From contig NZ_CP010797.1 in the NCBI RefSeq assembly GCF_000954115.1, positions 4,464,001 through 4,528,000 on the forward strand: a stretch of 64,000 nucleotides of DNA, written 5' to 3'. This stretch comes from Rhodococcus sp. B7740 (GTDB lineage Bacteria > Actinomycetota > Actinomycetes > Mycobacteriales > Mycobacteriaceae). Positions 1 to 8,240 of the stretch are shown one piece after another. Under the pieces are notes generated by a model, which had not been told where the DNA came from, did not search any database, and saw nothing but the letters and a program-made list of their open reading frames with translations. The position numbers were made by a program, and so were the translations under genes. The first letter of the stretch is position 1, and every line of letters starts with the position of its first letter.

Positions 1-284
1 CGGTGCCTACCGACGCGATCGTGGTCGTGGACGGAACATTTCTCCATCGGCCGCCGCTGCCCGACTGCTGGGACTACACCGTCTTCGTCGACACCCCCAT
101 GGAACTCGCGCGAGCCCGAGGTGTCGCCAGGGATGCGGATGCGCTCGGCGGCACGGAAGCGGCAGGTAGAGCCTTCGATCAGCGCTATCACGCGGCGTGC
201 CGGATCTATCTCGACGAGGTGGGTCCACGCGAGCGAGCTACTCGGGTGCTTCCGGGTATTGACAGTCTGCTGTCAATCGAGTGA
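1..284 (+). CDS. Uridine-kinase-like nucleoside kinase, C-terminal part
   Basis: This is the last ~93 codons of a gene that begins before the window, so the P-loop is not visible. The segment reads like the C-terminal half of actinobacterial uridine-kinase-like P-loop proteins: a beta strand ending in VVVDGTFLHRP, then YTVFVDTP, an Arg-rich helix (ELARARGVARD) typical of the lid, and a QRYHAACRIYLDE stretch. Such enzymes phosphorylate nucleosides in the cytoplasm. The last nine codons lie in a 20-bp palindrome that is probably an operator for the next gene. Family assignment is fairly good; the exact substrate is unknown. Confidence 0.6.
   Translation, partial: VPTDAIVVVDGTFLHRPPLPDCWDYTVFVDTPMELARARGVARDADALGGTEAAGRAFDQRYHAACRIYLDEVGPRERATRVLPGIDSLLSIE
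258..277. promoter_or_regulatory. Palindromic operator 1 upstream of the pfpI-marR pair
   Basis: ATTGACAG-TCTG-CTGTCAAT is a perfect palindrome with 8-bp arms and a 4-bp spacer. It lies inside the last codons of the upstream kinase gene. A second copy with identical arms starts 29 bp downstream. The likely ligand is the MarR protein encoded at 924-1388, which is an inference. Confidence 0.7.
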
Positions 285-286
285 TG

Positions 287-306
287 ATTGACAGCATCCT
301 GTCAAT
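287..306. promoter_or_regulatory. Palindromic operator 2 upstream of the pfpI-marR pair
   Basis: ATTGACAG-CATC-CTGTCAAT has the same arms as the copy at 258-277 but a different 4-bp spacer, which shows that the arms are what is conserved. It ends 18 bp before the start codon at 325, where bound protein would block transcription or initiation of the PfpI-MarR operon. Confidence 0.7.
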
Positions 307-324
307 CTACTCGGAGGACGTTCG

Positions 325-927
325 ATGACCACCACCATTGCGCTCTATGCCACCGACGCCATGGCCGACTGGGAGTACGGATACCTCATCGCCGGACTTG
401 CCATGGCCCGTGAACAAGACCCGGACGCCAACCGGCTGATCATCGCCTCCGAGGCCGGGGAGGCTGTCACAACGATGGGAGGTGTCCGCATCGTTCCCGA
501 CGTCTCGGTCGCCGATCTTCCGACCCTCGATGCCCTGATTCTGCCCGGTGCGGACACTTGGAACTCCGGGCACGACACGGTTCTGACGCTGGCCGCCGAA
601 CTGGTTGCGGCGGGGAAACCGATCGCGGCGATTTGCGGTGCCACCTACGGGCTCGCCCGGACCGGACTGCTCGACAACAGGCCGCACACCTCGAATGCAG
701 CCGAGTTCCTCACGCAAGCAATCGAATACCGCGGTGCCGAGCATTATCGGGACGACCGAGCAGTGTCCGACGGCACAGTGATCACCGCGGGAGGCGTGAA
801 CCCGCTCGAGTTCGCGAAGCTGGTATTCGAGCGGTTGAACGTGTTTCCGCAGCCCGTCGTCGATGCCTGGTACGGCCTCTACAAGACGGGGGATCGCAAG
901 TACTACGACCAGCTCGTGAACGCATGA
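325..927 (+). CDS. DJ-1/PfpI family protein (type 1 glutamine amidotransferase-like)
   Basis: A 200-residue single-domain protein of the DJ-1/ThiJ/PfpI superfamily. The nucleophile elbow is AAICGATYGLA with Cys at residue 104, and the preceding strand and loop are ALILPGADTW. The stretch ending EYRGAEHYRDDRAVSDGTVITAGG is characteristic of the family. Members act as peptidases, glyoxalases/deglycases or stress proteins, so substrate cannot be assigned. The ATG at 325 follows CGGAGGACG, a good ribosome site. Its TGA overlaps the ATG of the MarR gene, so the two are translationally coupled and probably repressed together from the two palindromes upstream. Confidence 0.88.
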   Translation: MTTTIALYATDAMADWEYGYLIAGLAMAREQDPDANRLIIASEAGEAVTTMGGVRIVPDVSVADLPTLDALILPGADTWNSGHDTVLTLAAELVAAGKPIAAICGATYGLARTGLLDNRPHTSNAAEFLTQAIEYRGAEHYRDDRAVSDGTVITAGGVNPLEFAKLVFERLNVFPQPVVDAWYGLYKTGDRKYYDQLVNA

Positions 928-1388
928 AGCGGCGCACACCCGAGGGCGATGCGCTGACAGAGTTGGTGTTGCCCGTCTTCGAGCTCAACGGCGAATTTCT
1001 CGCTGCCGCACACGACATCACGGAGCCGACGGGTCTGACGCCGGCGTGGTGGCAGGTTCTCGGTGCCACCCTGGACGAGCCGTTGTCGGTCGCCGACATC
1101 GCGCGACGCGTCGGGCTCGGGTTGGCGCGGCAGAGTGTGCAGCGGACGGCAAATCTGTTGGTGGACAAAGGTTGGGCCGTCTACGTCGACAACCCGAACC
1201 ACAAGCGCGCAAAGCTGTTGGAACCCACCCCCAAGGGGCGGGACACCGTTGCACAGCTGCGGGATGCGCAACATGCATGGTCCGATGCCGTGGGAGCCGC
1301 TGTGGGAGAGAGTGAACTGCGTGCCTTCTCCGCCACCCTCGGCAAGATCCTGGCGGCATCCCGGCACTATCGCGGCGGCAGTGCATAA
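924..1388 (+). CDS. MarR family transcriptional regulator
   Basis: A 154-residue winged-helix protein. The recognisable core is LTPAWWQVLGATLDEPLSVADIARRVGLGLARQSVQRTANLLVDKGWAVYVDNP, the MarR helix-turn-helix, followed by the beta wing (HKRAKLLEPTPKGRDTVAQL). The ATG at 924 overlaps the stop of the PfpI gene by 4 bp; longer upstream readings in this frame run through the PfpI gene and are not needed. Classic arrangement of a MarR protein controlling the enzyme it is cotranscribed with. The signal is unknown, possibly an electrophile given the PfpI partner. Confidence 0.87.
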   Translation: MKRRTPEGDALTELVLPVFELNGEFLAAAHDITEPTGLTPAWWQVLGATLDEPLSVADIARRVGLGLARQSVQRTANLLVDKGWAVYVDNPNHKRAKLLEPTPKGRDTVAQLRDAQHAWSDAVGAAVGESELRAFSATLGKILAASRHYRGGSA

Positions 1389-1395
1389 TTCGGGC

Positions 1396-2631
1396 ATGAC
1401 TGCGCTCGGGGTACTGCTGACCGGATTGCTGGCAGGATTGTCGATGCAGCCGGACGGGATCGATATCCTCCGCGACACCGGCTTCGGCGGGGTGCTGTTT
1501 TCCAGTGGCGGCGGAGGAGTCGCGGTGGCAGTGATTCTGGCGTCGGGTCTGGCGATGTTCGTTCGTCGGCGCAGTATTCTGGCCGGCCTGTCCATCGCCG
1601 CTGCTGTCGCCATCGGCGGCTCGGTGCTGCTGCTCTCGTCCGACTTCGTCGAGGTGGTGGCAGGTGGAGTTCTGTTGGGATGCAGCGCAGTACATGCCAA
1701 TCGCGAACGAGTTCGTCAGGCGCTGCTGGCCGCGTCGTTCGTTCTCGGACTGCTCAGCACAGGCGCGATCGAAGCGTTGCAGTACCCAGGCATTCCACGG
1801 CGTTACGCCGACTACCTCGCCGAGTCCGAGCTGGGTACACCGGTGGTCGTGCCGGTGCTCTGCGTGCTCGTGGGGTTGGTAGCGGCGTGGGCGGCTCGCG
1901 TCGAAAGCCAGGCCCACAGCCCGGCCACCGATCGTGGTGTTCGCGCGGTCTCGGCGATACTGCTGGTGGCCATCGGTGGGCTATTGCTCGATATGCTGTT
2001 CGGGCACAGCGTGTTCCATGGTGAGTACGGGTTCAGTGGCCGGTGGTATTTCGGCCTCTTCGTCGTACCCGTGTTGTTCGGGGCGGCCGGCTTGCTGCCG
2101 GGTCGCGGTGGCGTGACGGTTCTCGCCGGAACGGCCGTGTTGCTCGCCTCGACCACCACGTCGGGTGTGGGTATCGAAGTGTCGGACGGAGTCTGGACAC
2201 TCGGAATCGTGGCCGTCATCGCACTGTCGGTTGCGGCCGGCGCTGCACTCGGATTGCGTTGGGGGCGTCCGATGGTCGGTGTCGCAGTGCTGGCGGTGGT
2301 CTGCTCGACGGCACTGTTCGCGCAGCCGCCGCTGGACAACGTTCACTATGTGGCGTCTCTGATCGTGTTTCCGGCCGCTACGGCCTACCTCTACGTGGCG
2401 CGCACACCCGCCGACCCTGCACCGGCGACCCTCGGCCTCGCGGTGCCGGTCGCGATCACCGTGCCGATGGTGGTCACCTACGGCTGGACGGCGTACACGC
2501 CGCTGACGTCTGTCGTGCACAGTAGTTGGCCCAGCACCGAGCTGTGGTTGTCGACCGGTGCGGCCGTCGTGACGGTCGTCCTCTGCGGCGTCGGGATGTG
2601 GGCTCTCGGTCGTCGGCCACTATCGAACTGA
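1396..2631 (+). CDS. Polytopic membrane protein of unknown function
   Basis: A 411-residue integral membrane protein with about ten to eleven hydrophobic segments, rich in Gly, Ala and Val, and almost no soluble domain. The ATG at 1396 lies 8 bp after the MarR stop, so it may belong to the same transcription unit. The open frame extends upstream to 1063 but that part overlaps the MarR gene and lacks membrane character. No family motif was recognised; a transporter or sensor role cannot be told apart. Confidence 0.7.
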   Translation: MTALGVLLTGLLAGLSMQPDGIDILRDTGFGGVLFSSGGGGVAVAVILASGLAMFVRRRSILAGLSIAAAVAIGGSVLLLSSDFVEVVAGGVLLGCSAVHANRERVRQALLAASFVLGLLSTGAIEALQYPGIPRRYADYLAESELGTPVVVPVLCVLVGLVAAWAARVESQAHSPATDRGVRAVSAILLVAIGGLLLDMLFGHSVFHGEYGFSGRWYFGLFVVPVLFGAAGLLPGRGGVTVLAGTAVLLASTTTSGVGIEVSDGVWTLGIVAVIALSVAAGAALGLRWGRPMVGVAVLAVVCSTALFAQPPLDNVHYVASLIVFPAATAYLYVARTPADPAPATLGLAVPVAITVPMVVTYGWTAYTPLTSVVHSSWPSTELWLSTGAAVVTVVLCGVGMWALGRRPLSN

Positions 2632-2653
2632 CCACCGGAGTACCGTTTTCTGT

Positions 2654-3658
2654 ATGGCTTACAGATACCTCGGAAACAGTGGACTGAAGATTTCGGAGAT
2701 CACCTACGGCAACTGGTTGACGCACGGATCGCAGGTGGAGAACGACATCGCAACCCAGTGCGTGCGCGCGGCGCTCGATGCGGGCATCACCACCTTCGAT
2801 ACCGCCGACGTGTACGCCAACGGAGCGGCAGAGACCGTCCTCGGTGAAGCGCTGAAGGGCGAGCGTCGGGAATCGCTGGAGATTTTCACCAAGGTCTACT
2901 TCCCAGTCGGGCCCAAGGGTCCAAACGACACCGGACTCTCTCGCAAGCACATCCTCGAAGGCATCGACGCCTCGCTGCGTCGGCTCGGCACCGACTACGT
3001 CGACCTCTACCAAGCGCATCGCTACGACGTCGAGACACCGCTCGAAGAGACCATCGCTGCCTTCGGTGACGTCGTCCGCCAGGGCAAGGCGCTCTACATC
3101 GGCGTCTCCGAATGGACCGCCGACCAGCTCCGGGCCGGTCAGGAACTCGCCCGGCAGAACGGCTTCTCGATCATCTCGAATCAGCCGCAGTACTCCGCGC
3201 TGTGGCGCGTCATCGAGGACCAGGTGATCCCGACGTCGAAGGAGCTGGGCATCTCGCAGATCGTCTGGTCGCCCATCGCCCAGGGTGTGCTCACCGGAAA
3301 GTACCTCCCCGGCCAACCCCTGCCCGACGGTTCGCGCGCCAAGGACGACAAGGGCGGCGACAAGATGATCGCGCGCTACCTCGACGATCAGACGCTCACC
3401 CGAGTGCAGCAGCTGAAGCCGATCGCCGATGATCTCGGAATCACCATGGCGCAGTTGGCCGTTGCGTGGGTACTGGCAAACGACAACATCGCCGCCGCAC
3501 TCGTCGGGGCCTCCCGCCCCGAGCAGATCGCCGAGAACATCAAGGCCTCCGAAGTGACGCTCGACGCCGACGTGCTCGCCAAGATCGACGACGCCCTCGG
3601 CGATTCCGTCGAGCGCGACCCGGGCAAGACGGGTTCACCCGAGGCACGTCTGGTCTGA
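2654..3658 (+). CDS. Aldo/keto reductase, Kv-beta-like
   Basis: A 334-residue (alpha/beta)8-barrel NADPH-dependent oxidoreductase. The catalytic tetrad is visible: Asp49 and Tyr54 in FDTADVYANG, Lys80 in EIFTKVYFP and His122 in YVDLYQAHRYD. The NADPH-binding C-terminal part (VGASRPEQIAENIKAS) is present, and the sequence resembles the potassium-channel beta-subunit/YghZ branch of the family. These enzymes reduce aldehydes and ketones in the cytoplasm. It stands alone between a membrane protein and an esterase. Confidence 0.9.
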   Translation: MAYRYLGNSGLKISEITYGNWLTHGSQVENDIATQCVRAALDAGITTFDTADVYANGAAETVLGEALKGERRESLEIFTKVYFPVGPKGPNDTGLSRKHILEGIDASLRRLGTDYVDLYQAHRYDVETPLEETIAAFGDVVRQGKALYIGVSEWTADQLRAGQELARQNGFSIISNQPQYSALWRVIEDQVIPTSKELGISQIVWSPIAQGVLTGKYLPGQPLPDGSRAKDDKGGDKMIARYLDDQTLTRVQQLKPIADDLGITMAQLAVAWVLANDNIAAALVGASRPEQIAENIKASEVTLDADVLAKIDDALGDSVERDPGKTGSPEARLV

Positions 3659-3703
3659 CCGCCTGAGGGCGTCGGTCCGATCCGAACAGGGTAGTAATGA
3701 GGT

Positions 3704-5176
3704 ATGGACACGATCACCGTCGATACACCTCAGGGCCAGGTTCGCGGTCGGACCGACGCAGGCATCATCTCGTTCCTCGGAGTTCCGTACGCCGAGGCCC
3801 CGTTCGGGCCCCGCCGATTCCAGGCACCCTCGCCGCCGCCGACCTGGAACGGCGTGCGCGACGCCCTCGAGCTCGGGGCAACCGTCCCCAAGGTGGGCTA
3901 CCGGCCGCCGACCAGCGAGATCCTCAGCGAGCCGGTGGTACCCGGCGAAGAGTGCCTCAACGTCAACGTCTTCACCCCCGACGTCGCGGGATCGGCACCG
4001 GTCTTCGTCTGGATCCACGGCGGCGCATTCGTCAACGGCAGCAACGCCATTCCCACGTACGACGGTTCCGCCTTCGCCCGGGACGGCGTCGTCGCCGTGG
4101 TGATCAACTACCGCCTCGGAGTCGACGGTTTCGCGTCGATCGACGGTGCCCCGGCCAATCGAGGAATGCTCGATCAGGTCGCAGCCCTCGAATGGGTACG
4201 TGACCACATCACCTCCTACGGCGGCGACCCCGCGCAGGTGACCATCGCGGGGGAGTCGGCCGGTGCGATGAGCGTCGGCACCCTGATGTCGATGCCTAGT
4301 GCCGACGGGCTCTTCCACCGGGCGATTCTGCAGAGCGGAGCCGGGCACCACGTCATCACCGCCGAGACAGCCGCAAAGGTCTCCGCGGCGTTGGCGGCCT
4401 CGCTCGGCGTCGAGGCCACGGTCGACGGCCTGGGTTCGGTACCGGTGGACGCGTTGGTCGACGCTCAACGCGAACTGTCGGATCGGATCACTGCCGAGGC
4501 TCCGACCGGAGCGTGGGGTGAGCTGGCCCTGAACGTGATGGCCTTCGAACCGTACATCGACGGCGATATCGTTCCGGCACTGCCCTTTTCGCGTATCGGC
4601 GACGGCGCGAGCGCGCAGGTGGATGTGTTGATCGGGACCACCAGCGAAGAGCACGCCTTCTTCATCGTCCCGGCCGGGCTGGTCCCGCACCTCACCGAGG
4701 ACTACGTGAAGATGGTCCTCGCCGGGTACCGAGCCGATGCGTCGGCGCTGGAGAAGTACCGCGAACAGCTGCCCGACGCCTCTGCCGGCGAGCTGATGAT
4801 CGCCGTCATGACCGACTGGTTCTTCCGTATCCCGGCGACGCGTCTGGTCGAAGCCCGCTCCGGCAACGCCTTCGTCTACGAATTCACCTGGCGCTCATCG
4901 CTGTTCGACGGTGCCCTCGGTGCCTGCCACGCACTCGAGATCCCGTTCGTATTCGACATGTTGCACAAGCCCGAGACCTCGCGCATCACGGGACCGAACC
5001 CGCCTCAGCAGGTGGCCGACCTGATGCACCGCGCCTGGGTCGACTTCGTGCGCGACGGCACTCCAGGCTGGGACTCGTACGGCACCGACCGCGCCGTGAT
5101 GATGTTCGGCAACGAGCCCGGCGTCGCCCTCGACCCGAGGCCGGCGACACGCGCGGTGTGGGACGGGGTGCGCTGA
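3704..5176 (+). CDS. Type B carboxylesterase
   Basis: A 490-residue alpha/beta hydrolase of the carboxylesterase/para-nitrobenzyl esterase family. The oxyanion-hole segment FVWIHGGAFVNGS, the family signature EECLNVNVFTP and the nucleophile elbow GESAG (Ser185) are all present. The catalytic His is probably in GACHALEIPFVF. There is no signal peptide, so it should be cytoplasmic. It hydrolyses short-chain esters; the natural substrate is unknown. Confidence 0.9.
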   Translation: MDTITVDTPQGQVRGRTDAGIISFLGVPYAEAPFGPRRFQAPSPPPTWNGVRDALELGATVPKVGYRPPTSEILSEPVVPGEECLNVNVFTPDVAGSAPVFVWIHGGAFVNGSNAIPTYDGSAFARDGVVAVVINYRLGVDGFASIDGAPANRGMLDQVAALEWVRDHITSYGGDPAQVTIAGESAGAMSVGTLMSMPSADGLFHRAILQSGAGHHVITAETAAKVSAALAASLGVEATVDGLGSVPVDALVDAQRELSDRITAEAPTGAWGELALNVMAFEPYIDGDIVPALPFSRIGDGASAQVDVLIGTTSEEHAFFIVPAGLVPHLTEDYVKMVLAGYRADASALEKYREQLPDASAGELMIAVMTDWFFRIPATRLVEARSGNAFVYEFTWRSSLFDGALGACHALEIPFVFDMLHKPETSRITGPNPPQQVADLMHRAWVDFVRDGTPGWDSYGTDRAVMMFGNEPGVALDPRPATRAVWDGVR

Positions 5177-5239
5177 CCTCCGCTCCACAACCTCCGAACG
5201 TCGTCTGCGAGGCCTGCCGCCGTCGGGTTAATCTCGGAT

Positions 5240-6604
5240 ATGCGCAGATTCCTTCCCGGTTTCGGTTCGAGTTCTCCGGCCCCCGCGCGGCCTGCTCGCG
5301 TCGTGGTGGTCGGAGGCGGCTTCGGCGGATTCAACGCTCTGCAGCGGCTGTCGAAGCTGCTGGGGCCCGACCGCGCCGTGCTGACGTTGGTGGCTCCCAC
5401 CGACTACCTGCTCTACAGTCCGCTGCTGCCCGAGGTCGCCACCGGTGTGCTCGATCCGCGGGACATCGCCGTCTCCTCTCGTCAGGCACTGCCGGGCGTC
5501 AAGTTGGTGCTCGGTCACGTCACCACCGTCGATTTCGAGGCGCGCGAGCTGACGGTGACCGGCCCCGACGGTGAGTCGACGCTCGAGTGGGACAAGCTGA
5601 TACTCGCGCCCGGTTCGGTGACCAAGCAGTTCGACATCCCCGGCGTCGACGAGCATGCGTACGGGCTCAAGACGTTGAGCGAGGCCGTCTACATCCGCAA
5701 CCATGTGCTCGCGCAACTCGACGCGGCCGATGCCCTGCCCGACACCCCGGAAGGCCGGAGCGAACGCGCCGAGCGGTTGACCGTGGTGGCCGTGGGTGCG
5801 GGCTACACCGGCACCGAATTCGTTGCCCAGATGCAGAATTGGGTTCGTGGTATCGCATCCCGATGGGCGACCGTCGACCCCGACGAGGTGCGCTGGGTGC
5901 TCGTCGACGTGGCCGATGCGGTACTTCCCGAGCTCGGTGAGCGACTCGGTCGAGAAGCGCTCGCCGTGCTCGCCGACAGGGGTGTGGACGTGCGGCTCGG
6001 TGTGTCGGTGGCCTCGGCCACCGCAACGTCGGTGACGCTCACCGACGACGAGGTCATTCCGTCCCGAACTCTGGTCTGGGGAGCAGGCGTCGCACCGAGC
6101 CCTCTCATCGCGCAGCTGGGTCTACCGACAGCGGGCGGACGCCTCGTCGTCCGAGCGGACATGACCGTCCCCGACGTATCGGACGTCTGGGCGATCGGCG
6201 ACGCGGCCGCAGTCCCCGACCTCGCCGCCGACCCGTCGAAGCCGACACCACCGACGGCTCAGCACGCCCAGCGGCAGGGCGTTGCCGTTGCACGCAATGT
6301 CGCGGCGTCGATGGGCGTCGGGCAGGCACGTCCGTACAAGCACAAGGATCTGGGGTTGGTCGCCGACCTCGGCGGATTCGACGGTGTCGCAAAACCACTC
6401 GGCATTCCGCTGACCGGACCTGTGGCGAAGTTCGTCGCGCGCGGATATCACCTCTACGCGTTGCCGACGGTCTCCGCCCGAGTGCGGGTGGCGACGGACT
6501 GGCTGTATTCCTCGGTGCTGCCGACACGGGTCGTCAACCTCGCGCAGGTGCGATCCGAGGATGCGCTGATCAAGAAGGCTCAGGCAATCGATCTGTACGA
6601 CTAG
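5240..6604 (+). CDS. NAD(P)/FAD-dependent oxidoreductase, type II NADH dehydrogenase-like
   Basis: A 454-residue two-dinucleotide-fold flavoprotein. The N-terminal FAD motif is VVVVGGGFGGFNAL (residues ~15-30), the NDH-2-like segment LVAPTDYLLYSPLLPEVATG follows, and a second Rossmann motif VVAVGAGYTGTEFVAQM binds NADH. The C-terminal FAD motif is VWAIGDAAAVPD. The family passes electrons from NADH to the quinone pool at the membrane without pumping protons. This copy carries no obvious transmembrane helix but does have the amphipathic C-terminal half. IS110 lies immediately downstream. Confidence 0.85.
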   Translation: MRRFLPGFGSSSPAPARPARVVVVGGGFGGFNALQRLSKLLGPDRAVLTLVAPTDYLLYSPLLPEVATGVLDPRDIAVSSRQALPGVKLVLGHVTTVDFEARELTVTGPDGESTLEWDKLILAPGSVTKQFDIPGVDEHAYGLKTLSEAVYIRNHVLAQLDAADALPDTPEGRSERAERLTVVAVGAGYTGTEFVAQMQNWVRGIASRWATVDPDEVRWVLVDVADAVLPELGERLGREALAVLADRGVDVRLGVSVASATATSVTLTDDEVIPSRTLVWGAGVAPSPLIAQLGLPTAGGRLVVRADMTVPDVSDVWAIGDAAAVPDLAADPSKPTPPTAQHAQRQGVAVARNVAASMGVGQARPYKHKDLGLVADLGGFDGVAKPLGIPLTGPVAKFVARGYHLYALPTVSARVRVATDWLYSSVLPTRVVNLAQVRSEDALIKKAQAIDLYD

Positions 6605-6622
6605 ACGGTATGGAGGTCTTGG

Positions 6623-6704
6623 CTGGGGCCCCTCCGCATGTAAGCGTGGGTTGCCGACAGGAGTGGGTCCTGGCCGGTAGAGCCACAGATGTGGGAGGCC
6701 CCAG
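6623..6704 (+). promoter_or_regulatory. Inverted repeat enclosing the transposase leader and start
   Basis: CTGGGGCC (6623-6630) pairs exactly with GGCCCCAG (6697-6704). The right arm overlaps the GGGAGG ribosome site and the first base of the GTG start, so folding would hide the initiation site. This could limit transposase synthesis, or be part of the structured noncoding end from which IS110 elements transcribe their bridge RNA. The leader is shorter than usual for a full bridge RNA. Confidence 0.45.
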
Positions 6705-7786
6705 TGAAGAATCATCGTACGAGTGTTGGTTTGGATGTGCACGCACGATCGGTGGTGGCGTGCGGTTTGGATGGCGAGACGGGCGAGTTGTTCGAGCGTC
6801 GCATGTCGCCTGATCACAAAGAAATCCTGGAGTGGATTCGTTCGCTGCCAGGACTGGTGCATGTCGTCTACGAGGCGGGCCCGACCGGTTTCGGTCTGGC
6901 CCGTTTTCTGTTGGCCGCCGGTGTCGATTGTGTGGTGGCGGCACCGTCGAAAATTCAGCGTCCCCCTGGTGACCGCATCAAGACCGATGCCCGTGATGCC
7001 CGGCATTTGGCTCGGTTGCTTCATTTGAGTTCTATTGTGCCGGTTCTGATTCCGAGTACCGAGCAGGAGTCCGCTCGTGATCTGGTGCGAGCAAGGGAGG
7101 ACTGCCGCGGCGATCTGGTGTCCGCACAGCATCGCCTGACACATGTGCTGCTGCGTCAAGGGATCATCTACAGCGGCGGCAAACCCTGGACCGCAGCCCA
7201 CGATCTGTGGTTACGTCGCCAGCGGTTCGATTCACGTGCACTGCAGATCACCTACGACACCGCCTACGAGACCGTCATCGCCACCACCGAACGCCGGAAT
7301 CGTCTCGATACCGCCATCGCGGACATGGCTGCGCATTCGTCGTTCACTCCGGTGGTGACCCGGCTGGGGTGCCTTCGTGGGGTGGCGACGTTGACAGCGT
7401 TCGGTTTGGCGACGGAGATCGGTGAGTGGGACCGGTTGACCGGCCGCTCGATCGGTGCGTTCGTCGGGTTGATCCCGACCGAGCATTCTTCCGGTGAATC
7501 CCGGTCGCAGGGCGGTGTCAGCAAAACCGGCAATGCTCACGTACGCCGACTGCTGGTCGAGGCTGCCTGGCATCATCGCAAGCCGTATCGGCCGGGGCGT
7601 GAACTGGTGGCACGGTGGAAGGCGTCGACTCCCAAAGCCAAAGCGCGAGGACATCAAGCGAACCGGCGGCTGCACGCACGGTGGGAACATTTCGACGAAC
7701 GCGGTAAACGTGCGGTGGTCGCCAATGCCGGGATCGCACGAGAGCTGGCCGGCTGGTGCTGGTCGTTGGCCACGCTCGAGGAATGA
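6704..7786 (+). CDS. IS110-family transposase (DEDD recombinase)
   Basis: A 360-residue serine/DEDD recombinase. The N-terminal RuvC-like domain shows the acidic residues in VGLDVHARSV, VYEAGPTGFGLA and IKTDARDARHLARLL. The C-terminal Tnp20 domain carries GVATLTAFGLATEIGE and the catalytic-serine motif SQGGVSKTGNAHVRRLLVEAAW. Full length with no frameshift, so the element may be active. The GTG at 6704 is preferred over an in-frame ATG at 6689 because GGGAGG lies just upstream of it. Proteins of this family work with an element-encoded bridge RNA. Confidence 0.92.
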   Translation: MKNHRTSVGLDVHARSVVACGLDGETGELFERRMSPDHKEILEWIRSLPGLVHVVYEAGPTGFGLARFLLAAGVDCVVAAPSKIQRPPGDRIKTDARDARHLARLLHLSSIVPVLIPSTEQESARDLVRAREDCRGDLVSAQHRLTHVLLRQGIIYSGGKPWTAAHDLWLRRQRFDSRALQITYDTAYETVIATTERRNRLDTAIADMAAHSSFTPVVTRLGCLRGVATLTAFGLATEIGEWDRLTGRSIGAFVGLIPTEHSSGESRSQGGVSKTGNAHVRRLLVEAAWHHRKPYRPGRELVARWKASTPKAKARGHQANRRLHARWEHFDERGKRAVVANAGIARELAGWCWSLATLEE

Positions 7787-7794
7787 CTGAAGCT

Positions 7795-7822
7795 CCGACG
7801 CCGAAGTAGCGATCTGCGTCGG
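7795..7822. repeat. Hairpin just after the IS110 transposase
   Basis: CCGACGC (7795-7801) pairs exactly with GCGTCGG (7816-7822) around a 14-nt loop, 9 bp after the transposase stop. It may terminate the transposase transcript or be part of a structured RNA at the right end of the element. Confidence 0.5.
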
Positions 7823-8072
7823 GATAGATGTCCGGAATGAACGGTCGACGACGATGTGGGATGTGGCCGAGCGTCTGGGAGTGACCCGCTAGCCGCCTAT
7901 GAGCAATCCTCAACTGCGCGTTGGGATCACGCTCGACTCATAGACTTGCGATCCACTCCAGCCGAAACAGTCCGTCCTGCGGTAACCAACCCGCGTATAT
8001 GAGAGTTGACGACGCGTCGAACACTACGACACGCTCACCTCCCACTCGCATCGATCACCATCCCGGCAACAG

Positions 8073-8110
8073 GAAGCGGTGGCACACACGACGGTGCGTG
8101 CCACCGCTTC
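8073..8110. terminator. Strong hairpin between IS110 and the monooxygenase gene
   Basis: GAAGCGGTGGCAC (8073-8085) pairs with GTGCCACCGCTTC (8098-8110), 13 perfect base pairs, and the inner bases CAC/GTG extend the stem. There is no U-tract on either side, as is common in actinobacteria. It could stop transcription from either direction. Confidence 0.6.
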
Positions 8111-8170
8111 ACCATGCCGTCGTTGACAGGCCGACCTCCATATGAGAGCGGCTGCGCCGCACGTGAGCGC

Positions 8171-8197
8171 GGAGCCTGCGGTCGTTCCGCAGGCTCC
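8171..8197. terminator. Perfect 11-bp hairpin carrying a copy of dispersed repeat A
   Basis: GGAGCCTGCGG - TCGTT - CCGCAGGCTCC forms a perfect 11-bp stem with a 5-nt loop. It lies about 45 bp beyond the stop of the minus-strand monooxygenase gene, so it probably terminates that gene. The 23 bases at 8180-8202 match exactly the first unit of the tandem array at 33359, linking it to dispersed repeat family A. Confidence 0.7.
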
Positions 8198-8206
8198 ACT
8201 CCGAAT

Positions 8207-8224
8207 TTCGTAGCAGGCTACGAA
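8207..8224. repeat. Short palindrome downstream of the monooxygenase
   Basis: TTCGTAGC-AG-GCTACGAA has perfect 8-bp arms with a 2-bp centre. The spacer is too short for a good RNA loop, which fits a protein-binding site at least as well as a terminator. It starts 17 bp after the monooxygenase stop codon. Confidence 0.45.
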
Positions 8225-8240
8225 CTTCCGCTCACATCAG

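Larger units (their letters stand above)
6605..7830 (+). mobile_element. IS110-family insertion sequence (boundaries approximate)
   Basis: One intact transposase gene with noncoding flanks on both sides. IS110 elements lack clear terminal inverted repeats and target duplications, so the ends cannot be fixed by eye. The left end must lie after the stop codon at 6604. The right end is set here just beyond the first hairpin after the transposase, which is an estimate. The element inserted in the intergenic space and broke no visible gene. Confidence 0.6.
7787..8240. other. Noncoding stretch with several hairpins
   Basis: No convincing gene is present in these 454 bases on either strand; the short open frames show no start signal or recognisable protein. 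The stretch holds four inverted repeats, listed separately (7795-7822, 8073-8110, 8171-8197, 8207-8224). It includes the right end of the IS110 element and the 3' flank of the monooxygenase gene. Confidence 0.6.
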
